The notes below the pieces were generated by a model. That model ran no database searches. It was not told the DNA's origin and worked only from the letters and a program-made list of their open reading frames with translations. A DNA stretch of 64,000 bases from contig CM038214.1 of the NCBI GenBank assembly GCA_021442155.1, positions 24,019,808-24,083,807 on the forward strand, in the 5' to 3' direction. The number at the start of each line of letters is the position of its first letter. Positions within the stretch are counted from its first letter, which is position 1. Positions 43,386 through 54,958 of this stretch are shown in pieces. The translations under genes were made by a program, and so were the position numbers. The DNA comes from Cymbidium sinense (taxonomy: Eukaryota; Streptophyta; Magnoliopsida; Asparagales; Orchidaceae).

Positions 43386-46235
43386 TTGATTTGATCAATG
43401 TTGTTTATGCACTTAGAGGAGGAGAGATTAGATTTAGATTTTTTTATTTTAATTTATTGTTACTTAGCAAGAAGTTCTAGTATAGATAGGGAAGAGTTTA
43501 GGTCTAGTGGTAAGCAAAGTTTATTTGAGTGGATTGTGGTTAGGTTATGGTTGGTTAGGTTTTATATTTAGTATGTAGGGTGTATAAAGTTTTTAAAGAT
43601 TTAAGTACATAGATTTAGAGTATTTTATCTTTAATTTATTAGTAGGTTTATTATTTTATTTTGGCCTGATTTTTTGGTTTAAGTAGGGCATTGGGTTTTA
43701 TTAGATAATCAGAATTAGCATTTTTTCTTCATGGTTTATAGTAATTAGTATTAAAATTTAAAGTATAGTTTTCCTAGGGTAGGTCATTATTTTAGATCTT
43801 GGTTTATAGATTTATAGGTTAATTAAATTTTAAGGTAGTTAACCCAGGTATCAGGGTTACTATAGGTATAGTGAGATAACTTAGATATGGTATTATTAGT
43901 TTCTCTTTTTTGGCCCAGATTTAATTAGGGTTTATATGTTAGGATAGGAAAGATTTTATATGTTAGAGTAATAACATAATAAGTTATAGGTAGGATCTAG
44001 TTTGATTAGAGATTTTAGATGTATTATCTATAGATTAGTAGTTTTTATTTTATATTATTTATAGATCTAAGCATTTTAGTGGCTCAGTTTATTTATTTTT
44101 AGTGGTCATCCTTTTTTTATCTTTTTTAGGTTTTTAGCGAGATCTGCCTGGGTTGGTTTCACTTAGAGTTTTTTATTTCTCTAAAATAGTTTTGAGTTAA
44201 GCCAGTTTAGATTTCTGGTGACTTCAGATCCTTAGTTTAAGTTTGCCTATCAGAGTGTTTGGTTTTTGGTTAATCAGATTTGTGGTTAGTGGATCTGGGT
44301 TTATACTTTTTTTCCAGGCTTAGGATAATTATAGTTTTTTGGGTTTATAGTTTTAGGTTGTAGAGTTTAGATTTAGGGTTTGTGGTTTTATTACAAAAAA
44401 AATTAAAACTAAAGTAGATTTATTTAATTATTTTATTTATTTAGTTTATATTATTTTAATCTTTATCATAATTTTATTTTATTTTAAATTTTAATTTATT
44501 TTATTTTAGTTTTATTTTTTTTTAGTTTAGTTTTTTATCTAGTTTATTTTTAGTTTAGGTTTATTTTTTTAGTTGAGATTTTTTTATTTTATTTTTTTTT
44601 TAGTTTTATTTTATTTTAGCCAGTTTAGGTTCTTATTTAGTTTTCTAAGTTTAGTTATGTTTTATTTTAGGTTTATTTTTAGGTTTTATTTTACATATTT
44701 GATTTATATTTAGTTTATTTTATTTTATTTAGTTTAGGTTTAGATTTTATTTATTTTATTTTTTAGTTTTTATTTTAGTTTAGTTTATTTATTTAGTTTA
44801 GGTTTTTTTTTATTAAGTTTTATTTTGATTTTATTTGAGGTTTTATTTTTAGTTTATTTTGCTAGTTTTATTTAATTTTTATTTTATTTTCTTTAGATTT
44901 TATTTTTTATTTGGAATATTTTATTTTATTTTCTATATTTTATTTAGTTTAGGTTTTATTTATTTTATTTTAGTTTATTTTGTATTTTTTTTTATTTTAT
45001 CTTTAGAGTAGTTATATTTAAGTTTATAATTTATTTATTTTAGCTTAGTATTATTATTTAGGATAGGAGTTAGTATGGTAGTTATTAGATATGATTAGGT
45101 GTTAGATGTTATGGTAGTAGTTTATCATAAGTAGTCTTAGGGTCATATTTATTAGTTAGGGTTATGGAAAGGAGATAGGCTTTTAGGTAGGTCAGTAGTT
45201 TAGTATAGTTTAGGAGTAGAGGTCATTATGTATTTATGTAGTTTAAGGTTTTGGTAGTTAGGTCAATGTTGGTAGTGTTTAGTCAGGTTGGGTGTTAGAG
45301 TATAGGTTATGCTTTGGGTAGGGTCTCAAAAAGTCAGGTTCAGATCTTTTGACTAGGGTAGGTTTTAATTATGGTTTTTTAAGATTTAGGTCTGGTTTTA
45401 ATAAAAAAATCTAAAACCCATAGGTTTAATTTATTTTAATTTATTTTATTTATTTTAGTATTTTATTTTTTATATATTTAGGTTTATTTTCATTTTATTT
45501 AGTTTATTTTATTTTAAGTTTTTTTAGTTTTTTATTTTGTTTATTTTTTTGGGTTTGGATTTATGTTTATTTTTAGAGTTTGTTTTATTTTATTTTTAGG
45601 ATTAAGTTTTATTTTTTTTTAGGTTTAGTTTATTTATTTTATTTTTAGGTAGGTTTTGGTTTTATTTTAAGTTTATTTTAGGTTTATTTTTTATTTTAGG
45701 TTTAGGTTGATTTTTAGTATTATTTTATAGTTTATGTTTAGTTTACTTTAATTTATTTTAGGTTTTATATTTAGGTTTTATTTATTTTAGTTTAGGTTTA
45801 GGTTTATTTTATTTTCTGTAGTTTTATTTTTTTAGGGTTTAATTTTTTGTTTATTTTAGGTTTTATTTTACAATTAAGTTTTTTATTTTATTGTCTTATT
45901 ATTTTAAGTTTAGTTTTATTTTATTTGGTTTTATTTTAGTTTAGTTTAGAATTTAGTTTAATTATTATTTTATTTTATCTTTAAGTTTAGTTTGTTAGGT
46001 TTAGTTTTAGTTTATGTTTTATTTTATTTATTTTAGGTTTTTATTTATTTTATTTTAGTTTTATTTAGTTTATATTTAGGTTTTTTAGCATTAGTGGGTT
46101 TTAGGTTTCTTTTATTTGGGTTTATATTTAGGGTAGGTTTGGTTTTGGTTTAAGATTTTTGGTAGGGTGGTTTGGGTTTAGGTTAGGGTTTTATGGTTTG
46201 GGTAGTTAAGTTGAGGATCCAGTTAGGTTGGGTTT
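43386..46235. repeat. Telomere-derived satellite, more diverged (block 3)
   Basis: TTTAGG/TTTATTTTA sequence. The first 900 bases are the most mixed. Boundary-like motifs lie near 44,390 (ACAAAAAAAATTAAAACTAA) and 45,400, about 1.0 kb apart. A GTTAGGGTT/GGTAGTTTAG-rich part lies at 45,050-45,390 and corresponds to the GC-richer part of other units. No coding sequence seen. Confidence 0.75.
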
Positions 46236-46440
46236 TAATAGAGAATAATTTGATTCAACATTTCTTCTTTTGATTTCATTAACCAAGTAACATACAAAGT
46301 TTTCTAGGACTATAGATAAAAAAATGGACAAAAAAATAAACACACTTAGAGCAAATCTAAAACCCCAGATAAATAATCTATATTATAAAGACTTCCATGC
46401 GAGATGATTAGCCATTCATTTTGGGTTTTTTCCCATTCTA
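46236..46440 (-). pseudogene. 5'-truncated retrocopy 2 (3' UTR only)
   Basis: AGAGAATAATTTGATTCAAC, then TTTCTTCTTTTGATTTCATT and AACCAAGTAACATAC match the UTR of the longest copy. Weaker matches run to about 46,400 (GAGCAAATCTAAAACCCCAG; ATTATAAAGACTTCC). The coding part is absent. The junction with the telomere-like DNA is the same as in the other copies. Confidence 0.65.
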
Positions 46441-46905
46441 AGGGTTTTAGTTATCTTTTAGATTTTGATTTATTTTTAATTTATTATGTTACTTAGATTA
46501 GTTTTTTTAGTTTATGGCTTTAGGGTTTAAAGTTTAGTTTGGTATTATTAATTAGGTCCATTTAAGATATGTGATTTAGCTTTAGGTTTTAGTTTGTGGT
46601 TCAGTGGTTTGGCTTATGGTATGGTTTTGATTTTATTTGGTTGATTTTATAGGTTTGTATTTTAAGGTTTAGGTTTTTTTTTAGGTTTAGTTTGTGGTTC
46701 AGTTTAAGTTTAGGTTTTTTAGGTTTATTTATAAGGTGGTTTATGTTTGAATTTTTTTTGGGATTTATTTTTGGGGTTTTCATTTTAGGGTTTAATATTT
46801 GGGTTTGTGGTTTTATTTATGATTTATGATTTAGGTTTAGGGTTTTTGGGGTTTAGGTTGGTTTTTAGTTTATGGTTCAAGTTTAGTAGGTTTAGGGTTT
46901 TGGTT
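46441..46905. repeat. Telomere-derived satellite (block 4)
   Basis: Degenerate TTTAGGG/TTTAGGTTT sequence between transcript fragments 2 and 3, ending GGGTTTTGGTTTTTTTAGAG at the junction with fragment 3. Confidence 0.75.
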
Positions 46906-47395
46906 TTTTTAGAGAATAAATTCAGATTCAACATTTCATCTTTTTGATTTCATTAACCAAGTAACACACTAAGTTTCCTATGACACAAGTGATGACATAG
47001 ATCAAAAATGAGCACAAATAGAGCAAATCAAAAACCCTAGATAACTAAAACTATCTCTACTGTAAAGACATAATTCCATAAGTAGTAGATCGGATCTGTC
47101 ATTCTTCAGTTTCTCCAGTTCCCATCAGAACTACCCTGACCTCTCGAGTAGAGGGATCCTCCATCTTATCTCCGATCTCTCCCTCCACCACAACCACTGC
47201 TATAACCTTCGTCGCTCATCCTGCATCCATAATCACCACTGCTTTGACCACCACGTCCATGTCCACCAATACGTCCAGATCCCCCACTATCATTGTGATA
47301 ACTGCCACCCGCTTTAGCCTCCACCCAGATCTGTGACATGCATGGTTGAGGGTGATTTTCTATCAAGGTTCTACCCATTCAAGGGTTTACATTTA
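46906..47395 (-). pseudogene. 5'-truncated retrocopy 3: C-terminus and 3' UTR of a glycine-rich RNA-binding protein
   Basis: The longest fragment. On the - strand an open frame from 47,378 reads MGRTLIENHPQP, then a Gly-rich tail: KAGGSYHNDSGGSGRIGGHG, RGGQSSGDYG, EGYSSGCGGGRDRR, a stop at 47,166-47,168, and in the same frame DGGSLYSRGQGSSDGNWRN before a TGA at 47,106-47,108. 'GRT' followed by a Gly-rich tail with RGG fits the end of an RRM glycine-rich RNA-binding protein (GRP7 or RZ-1 class). The exact family is uncertain. The first stop probably replaced a Tyr. A 200-base 3' UTR follows, joined by an A-run to CCCTAAA-type repeats. I see no intron, and the RRM is missing, so it is a truncated, inactive retrocopy. 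Confidence 0.65.
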
Positions 47396-50300
47396 AATCT
47401 AGGTTTATTAGCTTTAGATTCAAGTTATTTTTTTAGTTTATTTAATTATTTTAGGTTTAGTTGGTTTGGGTTTGGGTTGGGTTAGGTTTAGGTTTAGGGT
47501 TTTTTAGGTTTAGGTTTTAGGGTTTTGGGTTTATGCTTATAGGATTTAGGGTTTAGGGTTAGTTTAGGTTTAGATTTGGGTTTTAGTTGTAGTCAGTTTT
47601 GTATTTGGGGTTTAGGTTTAAGGTTTGTGATTTGGATTTTTTATTTTTTTTAAATTAAGTAAATTGATAGGTTTAGGTTTATTTAGTTTATTTTTTTATT
47701 TTAATTTATATTATTATTTTTAGTTTTATTTAAGTTTATTTTTTATTTTTATTTAGTCCTGTTTATTAATTTTAGTTTAGGTTTTTTTATTTTAGTTTAT
47801 TTTTTTGTTTATGTTTAGGTTTACTTTTATTTTTTAGTTTAGTTTTATTTTTATTTTATTTTCCAGGTTTAGGTTTTACTTCTATTTTTATGTTTAGGTT
47901 TAGGTTTTTATTTTATTATTAGGTTTAGGTTTAGGTTTTATTTTGTTAGTTAGCCAGTTTATTTTATTTTATTTGTTTAGTTTAGGTTTACTTTATTTTA
48001 GTTTGGGTCTAGTTTAATTTATTTTAGTTTAGATTTTTCATTTTAAGTTTATTTTATTTTATTTATTTTATGTTTAGGTTTTTTTGTTTAGATTTAGGTT
48101 TATTTTTATTTATTTTAGGTTTATTTTTTTGGTTTAGGTTTTTATTTAGTATTTATTATATTTTATTTTAGGTTTATTTTATTTTTAATTTTTGTTTAGT
48201 TTATAATTAATTTAGGTTTTTTATGTTTAGATTTATTTTATTTTTTTAGTTTAGTTTAGCTTTTTATTTATTTTATTTTGGTTTTTATTTTTTATTTTAT
48301 TTTATTTTGGTTTTAGGTTTATTTTATTTATTTTATTTTGGTTTGGTTTTATTTTATTTATTTAGGTATTTAGTTTAGCCAGTGTTGGGTTTAGATTAGG
48401 TTAGTGGTCAGGGTAGATTTTCATGATTTTGGTTTAGGGCTCAAGATTTGGTAGTTTGTTTAGGCTCAGTAGGTTTAGTTTGAGCTCAGGGTTTGTGGTT
48501 TTAGGGTTTGAGGGCTCAGGGCCTAGGTTTAGGTTTAGATTTGTGGTTTGGGTTAGCCAGGGCTCAGTGGTAGGGTATGACATGGGTTTAGTATAGGTCA
48601 GGGTTAGGCTCAGTGTGGTTTTATATATTAAGAACTTTTGTTTTTTTATTTAAATCAAAACCGAGTTTAGTTTATTTATTTATTTTATTTATTTTAGTTT
48701 ATTTTATTTTTTCTTTTTATTTAGGTTTATTTTGTATTTAGTCTTGTTTATTTATTTTAAGTTTATTTATTTTAGTTTAGCTTTTTATTTTAGCTTTTAT
48801 GTTAGGTTTAGGTTTACTTTTATTTTTTAGCTTAGTTTTATTTTTATAATATTTTTTAGGATTGAGTTTTATTTTTTATTTTTAGGTTTAGGTTTAGGTT
48901 TTTTTTAAGGTTTTTATTTTAGGTTTTATTTTTAGTTTAGGTTTAGGTTTATTTTTTATTTTATTTTATTTATTTTTAGGGTTTAGATTTATTTTATTTA
49001 TTCAGTTTTTTAATTTAATTTAGGTTTAAGTTTATTTTATTTTTATTTTAGGTTTAGGTTTTTTAGTTTTAGGTTTTATTTTTTTTTTAATTTTAGGTTT
49101 ATTTTTTAGGTTTAGGTTTTTATTTAGTTTTTATTTTATTATTTTATGCTTATTTTATTTTTAATTTACATTTAGTTTATTTTACATTTATTTTATTTTT
49201 TAGTTTAGTTCAAGTTTTTATTTATTTTATTTTAGTTTTTCTTTTTTATTTTATTTCTAGGTTTAGGATTAGGTTTAGGTTAGGTTTTAGCTTTGATTTT
49301 TATTAAATTATTATGTTATTTAGGTTTATGTTTTTTAATTTATTTTATTTTTTGGTTTTATTTAGTTTAGGTTTAGGTTTTTAAGTTTTATAGTTTAGGG
49401 TTTAGGTTTGTGGATTTAGTCTTTAGGGTTTTTTGGGGTAGGGTTAAAAGTTAGGATTGCATTTTGGTTTAGGATTTTTGGGTTTAGGTTTGGGTTAGTT
49501 TTAGGTTTATTTTGTCAGGTTTTCTTTTTTTATTTTTTTTATTGTTTTTATTATTTTTAAATTAAGTAAACTAATATATTTTGGTTTATTTAGCTTTTAT
49601 TTATTTATTTTAGTTTATTTTATTTTTAATATTTTGATTTAGGTTTATTTTTATTTTTATTTTATATTTAGTTTAGGTTTATTATTTTAGTTTATTTTCA
49701 AGTTTAGTTTAGTTTATGTTTATTTAGTTTAGTTTATTTTATTTTATTTTTGGTTTAGGTTTTATTTTATTTTGGTTTAAGTTTATTTTTTTATTTGGTT
49801 TTAGGATTTTATTTTAGGTTTATTTTTAGGTTTTTTTTAGTTTAGGTTTAGGTTTACTTTTATCTTTTAGTTTAGGTTTAGGTTTTATTTATTTTATATT
49901 TTATTTTATAGGTTTAGGTTTATTTTATTTCATTTTAAGTTTAGGTTTTTTTTAGTTTATTTAGATTTATTTATTATTTACTTTTAAGGTTTTATTTTAG
50001 ATCATTTATTTATTTAAGTTTTATTTAATTATAATTTTTATTTTATGTTTATTTCATTTTATTTTAGGTTTAGTTTTATTGTTTTTTAAGTTTTTTAGTT
50101 TTAAGTTTAGATTAGGTTTTATTTATTTTATTTTAGTCTTGTTTTATTTTTTTTTATTTTCTTTTAGGTTTAAGTTTAGTTTATGTTTTATTTTATATAT
50201 TTTATTATATTTTATTTTAAATGTCTCAATTTATTTTATTAGTTTAGAGTTATTTGGCCTAAGCCAGGTTTAGAGTTTGTGGGTTTAGTGTTTTTTTTTT

Positions 50301-50440
50301 AGGGTTTAGGGTTTTAGGGCTCAGTTTCTGGGCTTAGGGTTTAGGGTTTGGTAGTTTACTTTTAGGTTTAGTGGTTTAGGGTTTTTTGGGTTTAGGGTTT
50401 AGGGTTTAGGGATTAGGTTTAAGGTTTAGGATTTTTTTTT
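47396..50440. repeat. Telomere-derived satellite (block 5), about 1 kb units
   Basis: Boundary motifs near 47,645 (TTTAAATTAAGTAAATTGAT), 48,650 and 49,555 (TTTTTAAATTAAGTAAACTA), about 1,005 and 905 bases apart. The GTTTTATTTTTATTTTAT-like marker lies at 47,845 and 48,835. A GC-richer part with GGCTCAG words lies at 48,370-48,620. Canonical TTTAGGG runs lie near 50,375-50,412. An open frame at 50,079-50,270 is only Phe/Leu-rich low-complexity translation. Confidence 0.8.
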
Positions 50441-50476
50441 TAAACATAGAACAAATTCAGATTCAACATTTCTTCG
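50441..50476 (-). pseudogene. 5'-truncated retrocopy 4 (last about 35 bases of the 3' UTR)
   Basis: TTTTTTTTTTAAACATAGAA then CAAATTCAGATTCAACATTT and CTTCGTTTG. Only the extreme 3' end of the transcript is present, followed directly by satellite. Confidence 0.65.
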
Positions 50477-51937
50477 TTTGTTTATTTAGTTTATTTAGTT
50501 TTATTTTTATTTATTTTAGTTTATTTTATTTTTTCTATTTATTTATGTTTATTTTTTATTTAGTTTTGTTTGTTTATTTTAGATTTACTTTTTTTAGTTT
50601 TAGTTATTTATTTTAGTTTAATTTTAAGTTTAGGTTTATTTTTTAGTTGAGTTTTTTTTTTTTTTTTTTTTTAGTTTTAGGTTTTTTTTTTAAAAAGTTT
50701 TGGTCTTGTTTTATTTTATTTTTTTTGGGTTTAGGTTTTAGGTTTTTATTTTATGTTTATCTTTAGTTTATTTTAGTTTATGGCTTTGGTTTAGTTTAGT
50801 TTAGGTTTATGTTCAAGTTTTTTTTTATTTTGGTTTAGTTTATTTTAGTTTAGGTTTAGGTTTATTTTATTTTGATAATTTACTTTTTATTTTAAGTTTA
50901 CATTTTTTTAGTTTTGTTTTATTTTTAATTATTTTAAGTTTTATTTTAGGTTTATTTTATAAGCATATAGGTTTTATTTATTTTATTTTTTTTTATTTTA
51001 GGTTTATTTTAAGTTATTTTATATTATGATCAGATTTTATTATATTTAGTTTTGCCCAGTTTATTTTATTTTTTAGTTTAGTTTAGGTTCTTATTTATTT
51101 TATTTTAGTTTATTTTATTAGTTTATTTTATTTTATTTTAGGTTTAGGTTTAGTTTTAATTTAGGTTTTAATTTAATTTTATTTTATTTAGGTTTGGTTT
51201 ATTTATTTATTATTTTCAGGTTATATTTTAGTTTAGCTCAGGTTTTCAGGTTTTAGGGTTTGGGGTTTATGTTTAGTTTTTAGGTTTTGGTTTTTGCCTA
51301 GGTTTAGGGTCAGGGTTTAGGCTTTTGCTTAGTCATGTTTAATGTAGTGGTTTAGGGTTGTGGTTTGTGGTAGGGTTTAGGGTTTTATTTAGATTTGGGG
51401 TTAGGTTTTGGTTTTGGTTTTAGATTTAGTAGGGTTTAGTTGTTTAGGTTTATTTTTTCATCTTTTATTTTGATTTAGGTTTATTTTTTTTTACTTAGTT
51501 TTGTTTATTTATTTTATGTTTATTTATTTTAGTTTAGGTTTATATTTTAGTTTATTTTTTAGGTTTAGGTTTAGGTTTATTTCTTAGTTTAGTTTTATTT
51601 TTAATTTATTTTTAGGTGTAGGTTTTATTTTTTATTTTTTGGTTTAGGTATCTATTTTATTTTTTTAGGTTTAGGTTTTAGGTTTTTATATTAGGTTTAT
51701 TTTTAGGTTTTACTTTTTAGTTTAGGTTTAGGTTTATTTTTAGTTTATTTTATTTTATTTAGTTTAGGTTCATGTTAAAGTTTTGTTTATTTTAGTTTAG
51801 TTTATTTTAGTGTAGGTTTAGGTTTGTTTAATTTTTATTTTAGGTTTAGGTTTATTTCTAGTTTAGGATTTAGGTTTTATTTTTTATTTATTTTTGTGTT
51901 ATATTTTTAGGTTTATTGTTTAGGTTTTTATTTAGTT
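50477..51937. repeat. Telomere-derived satellite (block 6)
   Basis: T-rich TTTATTTTA/TTTAGG sequence with a GTTTAGGGTCAGGGTTTAG part at 51,230-51,430. The TTTTATTTTTAATTTATTTT marker lies near 51,590. The block ends at about 51,937 in element C. Confidence 0.75.
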
Positions 51938-52163
51938 ACATTCAGTGATGAAGACTTGCTCCTAAGGACGACCGAGCACAACCGCCTCTTTAAATTATAG
52001 TGGATGTTGGAAGATATAAGCTATCCAGAGTTCTGGTTGACCCATGTCTATTAGTCAACAGTATGGGTCTAAGAACCCTTGCCTACTTCAGGATCAGCAT
52101 CTCTAAACTTCAAAAAGAAAGGATTATGTTGAGAGGATTTAAAGAACAAGGAGATAGTGCCTT
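51938..52163 (+). pseudogene. Element C: N-terminal half of the gypsy protease
   Basis: FSDEDLLLRTTEHNRLF-type sequence (after small frame changes), then VDVGRYKLSRVLVDPCLLVN and RTLAYFRISISKLQKERIML, ending GFKEQGDSAL. It aligns with 5,110-5,335 of A. The catalytic D-S-S-A-S region is damaged (DPCLL). The gene is interrupted exactly after this point by the antisense LTR and resumes at 54,589. Confidence 0.75.
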
Positions 52164-54588
52164 GTGGTGGGTGGGGGGTTGGGGACACTGAAGATCATGG
52201 GGTACTTTTGAGGTGATTGTAACATGAGGTATGATGTACAACCTCGAAAGATAGAGGCATCACCCTACAATGGACCTAATCATGTAATAAGGACTCCTAA
52301 GGCATGATGGATCTTCGAATGTATCAGAGATTTTCCCCCTAATTTATATGGATGAATAAAGTAGGGTTTATATTAAACCAGGTTCTTAAGTTCCCTATGG
52401 AGGTAAGTCTCCATAGTTGATTACATCTTAGGAAATAAAATTTTTTAAGAATACTCTAAATTAAAGTAGGCAATTATCATCTCTAAAATTTTAAAGGTTA
52501 GACTATCAAAGGATTGGTTGTATTTGGAAAATCAATTGGGAAAGTTCCAGGAGAAGACTTATTCTTGGAATCCAAATGAAATAAGTAGTAAATGCTCATG
52601 ATACTAGGAAGCCTAGTGAGTATTCCAATCTATCCTATGGTTGGGCTTTATAATTTTGAAGTTGAGGAGATTTATTTGTTTTGAGTTGAAATTTAATAAG
52701 ATTACTAGGGCTTATAATCCACCAACACATGGTGGGATTGGGTTCGGCCAATAGTTGGTTAGCCCAAATTTGGCATTGGATTTGATTTGAGGGATTTAAA
52801 ATGAGCCAAAGTGGGTTAGCCCAAATTAAATTTCAAGTCAACCGAGTTGATTTGGTTTGGCTCAATTTGAATCATTTAGGTCAAATTGGGTTAGGTTGGG
52901 TCAAGTTGACCAATTGGTTAAATTGGGCCAAACCAATGGTTGGGTCAAGTTCATATGATCATTTGGGATGTTTTGGTTCAATTGGTTTGGTTAAGTTTGG
53001 CTTAGATTTAATTTTGGAGCATTTGAATTCATTTAGGTCAAATGGGTTAAGTTGACCAATTTGACCAAATTGGCTTGGGTTGGGTGTTGGTTTGGGTTTA
53101 GTTGACCAATTGAAGATGATTGTAGGCTTTGGTTTCAATTAATTTAGATTTGGTTATGATTTAGGCCAACTTGAACCATTAGGTCAATTTGGTAAGTTGG
53201 TCAAATGGGTCCAATCATGCCTTTGGTTAATTTCAACAATCAATTTGGAATAAACTTCAGCAATTGGTTGCAAGCAATATAGTTTATATTTTGATTTGAC
53301 CCAATTTTGTCTTTCAGGTCAATTTGGGTCAATTTGGGTCAAGTGGGCCAATTGGGTTTGGTTTAACTGAATTGAAGGGCAAGTCATATTCAACTAATGA
53401 TTTTGATTTGGTATGAATCATTGGTTCCAAAGGATTTGGCTTAGATTGCAATTTGGCTAGTTTAGGTTATTATGGGAAAAGGGGTTGACTTAGTTTGACC
53501 CAATTTGTGACAATTGATCAACCTAGGGTGATCAATAATCATGACGCGGAGGTTTTGATAGTTTGGTTTAATCCACTGTAGATTAGAACTTGGCTCAAAT
53601 AGGTCAAATTGGCCACTTTGGGTCAAGCAAACCTATTGGGTTTAGTTGGGTTGAGTTTGATTTAGTTGAGTTTATTTATGGATTTGGGATTGATATATAA
53701 ATTTAATTGCAATTGGCTTGGGTATAAATGGGTTTTGGTTCATTTGAACATTTCAAGTCAAAAGGGTTGTTGGTTTGACTTGGGTTGATTTTGGTTTGGC
53801 TTGATGATTGTAGATTTCATTTATATTTGCAAATATGATTGAAGGTATGATTGATTCATGAGAAAATCAATTGAATTTGGGTTTTGGAATGAAGGAATTT
53901 GGCCCAAGTATAAAAAGTTTGGTCATGTGGCTTAGGTTTGGATTTTGATTTGGTTTGATTTAGTTTTGATGATGCAAATGTATATTTCATTTAAATTTGT
54001 AAAAATGATTGAAAATATGATTGATTTATGAGAAAATCAATTGAGTTTGACTTGATTTGGATTAAGATTTGGCTAAGTCCATGGGATAGGTCCTATGGCT
54101 TAGAAGAGTTTTGATTTAATTTGATTTAGTTTGATTTAGTTTTGATCATTTGAATGTAGATTTGATTTAGATTTAGAAGATGATTGAATATATAAATTGA
54201 TTATGAGAAAATCAATTGATGGATTGATTTGGATTAAGATTTGGCTAAGTCCATGGATAGTAGGCCAGAAGGGTTTCAAGTTTGGATTTGATCCGGCTTC
54301 AATCATTTGGTTTTGGAATTTGGTTTGGATTTGAATTTTATTTTGATGTTTGAATTAAAATTGATGTTTGGGTAAGGTGAACATGGATTGGATTTGGGTT
54401 GTAGGGTAGTGGATTATTCTAATCCTTCGTGCATAACCTAATCCTATGGTTAACCCTTCTAAGTCAGATTAGGTTAAGTGTTTACCTAATTGTTAGAAGT
54501 GTCTAAAGACTAGGGTAGTCTTAGTGTCTAGAAGGCTCCTAAGTCTAAGATGGTAAGATTGCATTGCACTCCAAAAGTGAGGTCAACA
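52164..54588 (-). mobile_element. Antisense solo LTR inserted in the protease of element C
   Basis: The ends are TGTGGTGGG at 52,164 and TGAGGTCAACA at 54,588, that is TG...CA in both readings. The flanking five bases are TGCCT on the left and GGCCT on the right, a 4/5 match that fits an old 5-bp target duplication. The part at 52,774-54,588 is the reverse complement of the first 2.3 kb of the forward LTR (36,634-38,960), including TTGACC-rich and 155-base repeat regions. The remaining 0.6 kb (52,164-52,773) has no visible match in the forward copy and may be the true 3' end of the LTR, joined by an internal deletion. At 2.4 kb it is shorter than the other copies. Confidence 0.75.
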
Positions 54589-54958
54589 GGCCTTAGGTTC
54601 CATAGTGTTGCCCTTGGAGATAGATGATTAGAAGACCAAAGCCAAGTTTCACATTATAGACTCGGATACATCTTTCAATGCTTTGCTTGGGAGACCATGG
54701 ATACATGAGAACAACATAGATCCATCCTCTCAAGATCAGTGTATGAAGTTCGTGAGAGGTGGGATCATCTATTGTGTCTAAGGAGATCATAAGCCATTTA
54801 CAGCTCACGAGGTCAGCATATATGAAGATGCGGCTTACTGCCTCCCTCAAAATCAACAAGTCTAATCTTGTGAACTTGGCCAAAGTTCAAAAATAAATGG
54901 AAAAATAAAAGGAAAGAGAAAAATAAAAAGATAAGAAAAGAGAAAATGAAAAATAAAA
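54589..54958 (+). pseudogene. Element C: C-terminal half of the gypsy protease
   Basis: Picks up the protease where it was broken: ALGSIVLPLEIDD, a stop where Trp is expected, KFHIIDSDTSFNALLGRPWI, CMKFVRGGIIYC and HEVSIYEDAAYCLPQNQQ. It is followed by the A-rich Lys-coding tract (54,890-54,955). It is cut off there by telomere-like DNA, so the rest of pol is missing. It aligns closely with 60,762-61,110 of D. Confidence 0.8.

Noticed and set aside
47166..47378. Functional glycine-rich protein gene
   Set aside because: It lacks the RNA-binding domain and a promoter, has an in-frame stop, and starts abruptly at satellite DNA like the other truncated copies.
50079..50273. Phe/Leu-rich membrane peptide
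   Set aside because: A translation of TTTATTTTA low-complexity satellite, with no start context or conservation.
52800..53055. Protein of 84 residues on the + strand
   Set aside because: It comes from the TTGACC/GGTCAA repeat region of the antisense LTR and has only repeat-like composition.
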